Below the pieces are notes generated by a model. That model saw only the letters and a list, made by a program, of their open reading frames with translations, made no database searches and was not told where the DNA came from. A DNA stretch of 7,683 nucleotides, taken from assembly GCA_016763955.1 (NCBI GenBank), contig JAESSU010000076.1, positions 1 through 7,683 on the forward strand. The letters are read 5' to 3'. The position numbers were made by a program, and so were the translations under genes. This DNA comes from Phycisphaeraceae bacterium. Lineage in GTDB: Bacteria > Planctomycetota > Phycisphaerae > Phycisphaerales > Phycisphaeraceae. Shown here piece after piece: positions 6,200 to 7,683 of the stretch; the stretch's first letter is position 1, and each line of letters starts with the position of its first letter.

Positions 6200-7683
6200 A
6201 TGTCCAATACTGCTAAGGAACCGAAAATCACGCCTGCCATGAGGCAGTTTCACGATTTTAAGGAAAAGTTTCCTGATTGTGTGTTGTTCTTTCGCATGGG
6301 CGATTTTTATGAGATGCTTCATCAGGATGCGATCCTGGCTAACAAGGTCTTAGGCGTTACTTTGACTCAACGGACCAAAGGTGTGCCCATGGCTGGGGTT
6401 CCTTATCATGCGGTTGAAAGCTATATGAATCGCATGGTTCGAGCGGGCTACCGCGTGGCTTATTGTGACCAAGTAGAAGACGCATCCAAAGCCAAAGGCG
6501 TGGTCAAACGTGATGTCACACGCATTATCACCCCCGGAACTTTGACGGATGAAAATTTATTAGAAGACGGCCAGGTCAATCCGCTAGCTGCGATTCAAAT
6601 TCATAAAGACCAACGGGCAAGTTGCGCTTGGGTTGAGTTAAGTACAGGCATTTTTCATCTTGCCACGTTCGAGTTACACGAACTTGCTGATGAGTTAGCC
6701 CGTATTGCTCCCTCTGAATTGCTGTATGAACAAAAGCGCAACGAAGTTGAGGTCCCCGCACTGTTAGAGAAGCTTAAGCAATCGCTAGGCTGCACTCTCA
6801 CCGCAAGACCGGGTTGGGAATTTCGACATGATGATGCGCGTGAAATGCTTCACCGCCAATATGATGTGCGAACACTTGAAGGGTTTGGATTCCCCGATAA
6901 AGACATCGCCATTGGCGTGGCGGGCGGGGTGCTTGCGTACCTGCTCGAAACACAGCGAACCGATGCAACTCGGCTAGAAGTATCCACTGCAACGCCAGGG
7001 AAAATCAGGCATCTTTTGCCTCCGGTTCGCTTTGAGCGCAAGCGATATTTGACGGTCGATCAGGTTTCCTTACGGTCATTAGAAGTTGAGCGCACGATTC
7101 GCTCAGAGTCCACAAGCCATTGTCTTGTTGCAGTGATGCAAAGTTGCGTGACTGCGATGGGCAAACGTCAATTAAGACACTGGCTTTGTTATCCGCTTTG
7201 TGACAAGGCTGCAATCTGGCAACGGCAAGAACTTGTCCAAGTGCTCGTCGATGACAGCCGCTTCCTAGATCAGTTGCGTGAAGCATTAGATCAGATTCAA
7301 GATATCCAACGCATCACCGGCCGGATCGCTGTGGGCCGTGCGACCCCACGAGATTTAGTGGGACTTGGGCATAGTGCCTCGCAAATTTTGAAGTTGTCAC
7401 AATTGCTTGACCAACGGCCTTCGGTCAAAACATATCATCAGCAGCTTGGAGAAATTCACGACGCATTAGCGACACTAGGCAAACTCATTACACAGACTTG
7501 CGTAGACGCGCCGCCTGCGCACTTGCGAAATGGCGGGCTTATTTGTGATGGCATCGATGAGCTACTTGATGAATGCCGTAGTCTCAAATCAGACTCTAAA
7601 GCATGGCTCGCAAACTACCAAAAACAACTCATCCAAGAGACGGGCATCCCCTCATTAAAAGTTGGTTACAACCGGGTCCATGG
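6200..7683 (+). CDS. mutS: DNA mismatch repair protein MutS, N-terminal part (3' cut by window)
   Basis: The frame from ATG at 6200 is open to the window end (494 complete codons of an expected 850-900). MutS recognises mismatches and small loops and then recruits MutL, acting on DNA in the cytoplasm. FFRMGDFYEM (30-39) is the mismatch-recognition motif; F36 and E38 fall at the same numbers as in E. coli MutS, which supports this start. M14 is a less likely alternative. Domain I spans about 8-115, including TQRTKGVPMAGVPYH (56-70); the connector domain about 125-250; the core lever domain begins about 262, with MGKRQLRHWLCYPL (320-333). The sequence ends at KVGYNRVH in the clamp region, so the Walker ATPase and C-terminal dimer regions lie outside. 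No frameshift is seen. It is divergent from priA, with a structured spacer between them. Confidence 0.96.
   Translation, partial: MSNTAKEPKITPAMRQFHDFKEKFPDCVLFFRMGDFYEMLHQDAILANKVLGVTLTQRTKGVPMAGVPYHAVESYMNRMVRAGYRVAYCDQVEDASKAKGVVKRDVTRIITPGTLTDENLLEDGQVNPLAAIQIHKDQRASCAWVELSTGIFHLATFELHELADELARIAPSELLYEQKRNEVEVPALLEKLKQSLGCTLTARPGWEFRHDDAREMLHRQYDVRTLEGFGFPDKDIAIGVAGGVLAYLLETQRTDATRLEVSTATPGKIRHLLPPVRFERKRYLTVDQVSLRSLEVERTIRSESTSHCLVAVMQSCVTAMGKRQLRHWLCYPLCDKAAIWQRQELVQVLVDDSRFLDQLREALDQIQDIQRITGRIAVGRATPRDLVGLGHSASQILKLSQLLDQRPSVKTYHQQLGEIHDALATLGKLITQTCVDAPPAHLRNGGLICDGIDELLDECRSLKSDSKAWLANYQKQLIQETGIPSLKVGYNRVH

Noticed and set aside
7421..7432. CCTTCGGTCAAA in mutS, identical to 6071-6082
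   Set aside because: It is an in-frame coding match of 12 bases with no further similarity around it, so it is probably chance.

Overview
This window looks like a chromosomal segment of a free-living bacterium with moderate GC. It carries housekeeping genes (folP end, priA, mutS start) with a two-gene membrane cytochrome module between folP and priA. The best taxonomic guess is the Planctomycetota/PVC group, perhaps Phycisphaerae-like. The reasons are cytochrome c domains fused to bd-oxidase-like subunits, weak Shine-Dalgarno use at priA and mutS, and many degenerate intergenic repeats. This is inference; no marker gene settles it.

Layout: 1-134 is the 3' end of a dihydropteroate synthase (folP). 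135-433 is a repeat-rich noncoding region leading into the cytochrome genes. 434-1894 and 2118-3533 encode two membrane proteins of the cytochrome bd subunit I (CydA) fold, each with a C-terminal c-type cytochrome domain (CTRCH and CATCH haem sites). They are separated by a 223-bp gap that holds a 166-bp imperfect inverted repeat. 3534-3719 is a convergent spacer with another inverted repeat, one arm of which has a close copy upstream of the cytochrome genes. 3720-6044 (minus) is a complete priA. 6045-6199 is a divergent priA/mutS spacer with an 88-nt, strongly self-complementary element and a G-rich tract. 6200-7683 is the N-terminal two-thirds of mutS, cut by the window edge.

The most interesting content is the cytochrome pair. 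The two proteins are recognisably paralogous. The first keeps the active-site residues expected of a bd oxidase (H24, E106, E113, E320, R323) but lacks the haem b558 histidine. The second keeps H44 and H207 but lacks the two glutamates and has H330 where E320 would be. Neither has an evident quinol-binding loop, and both carry a cytochrome c domain. I infer a cytochrome c-fed, two-subunit oxidase or oxidoreductase of the bd superfamily. No cydB lies in the window.

A second notable point is a run of 12 G (3222-3233) in the linker just before the cytochrome c domain of the second subunit. A one-base slip either way would delete that haem domain, so it is a candidate phase-variation site, or else a sequencing-sensitive homopolymer.
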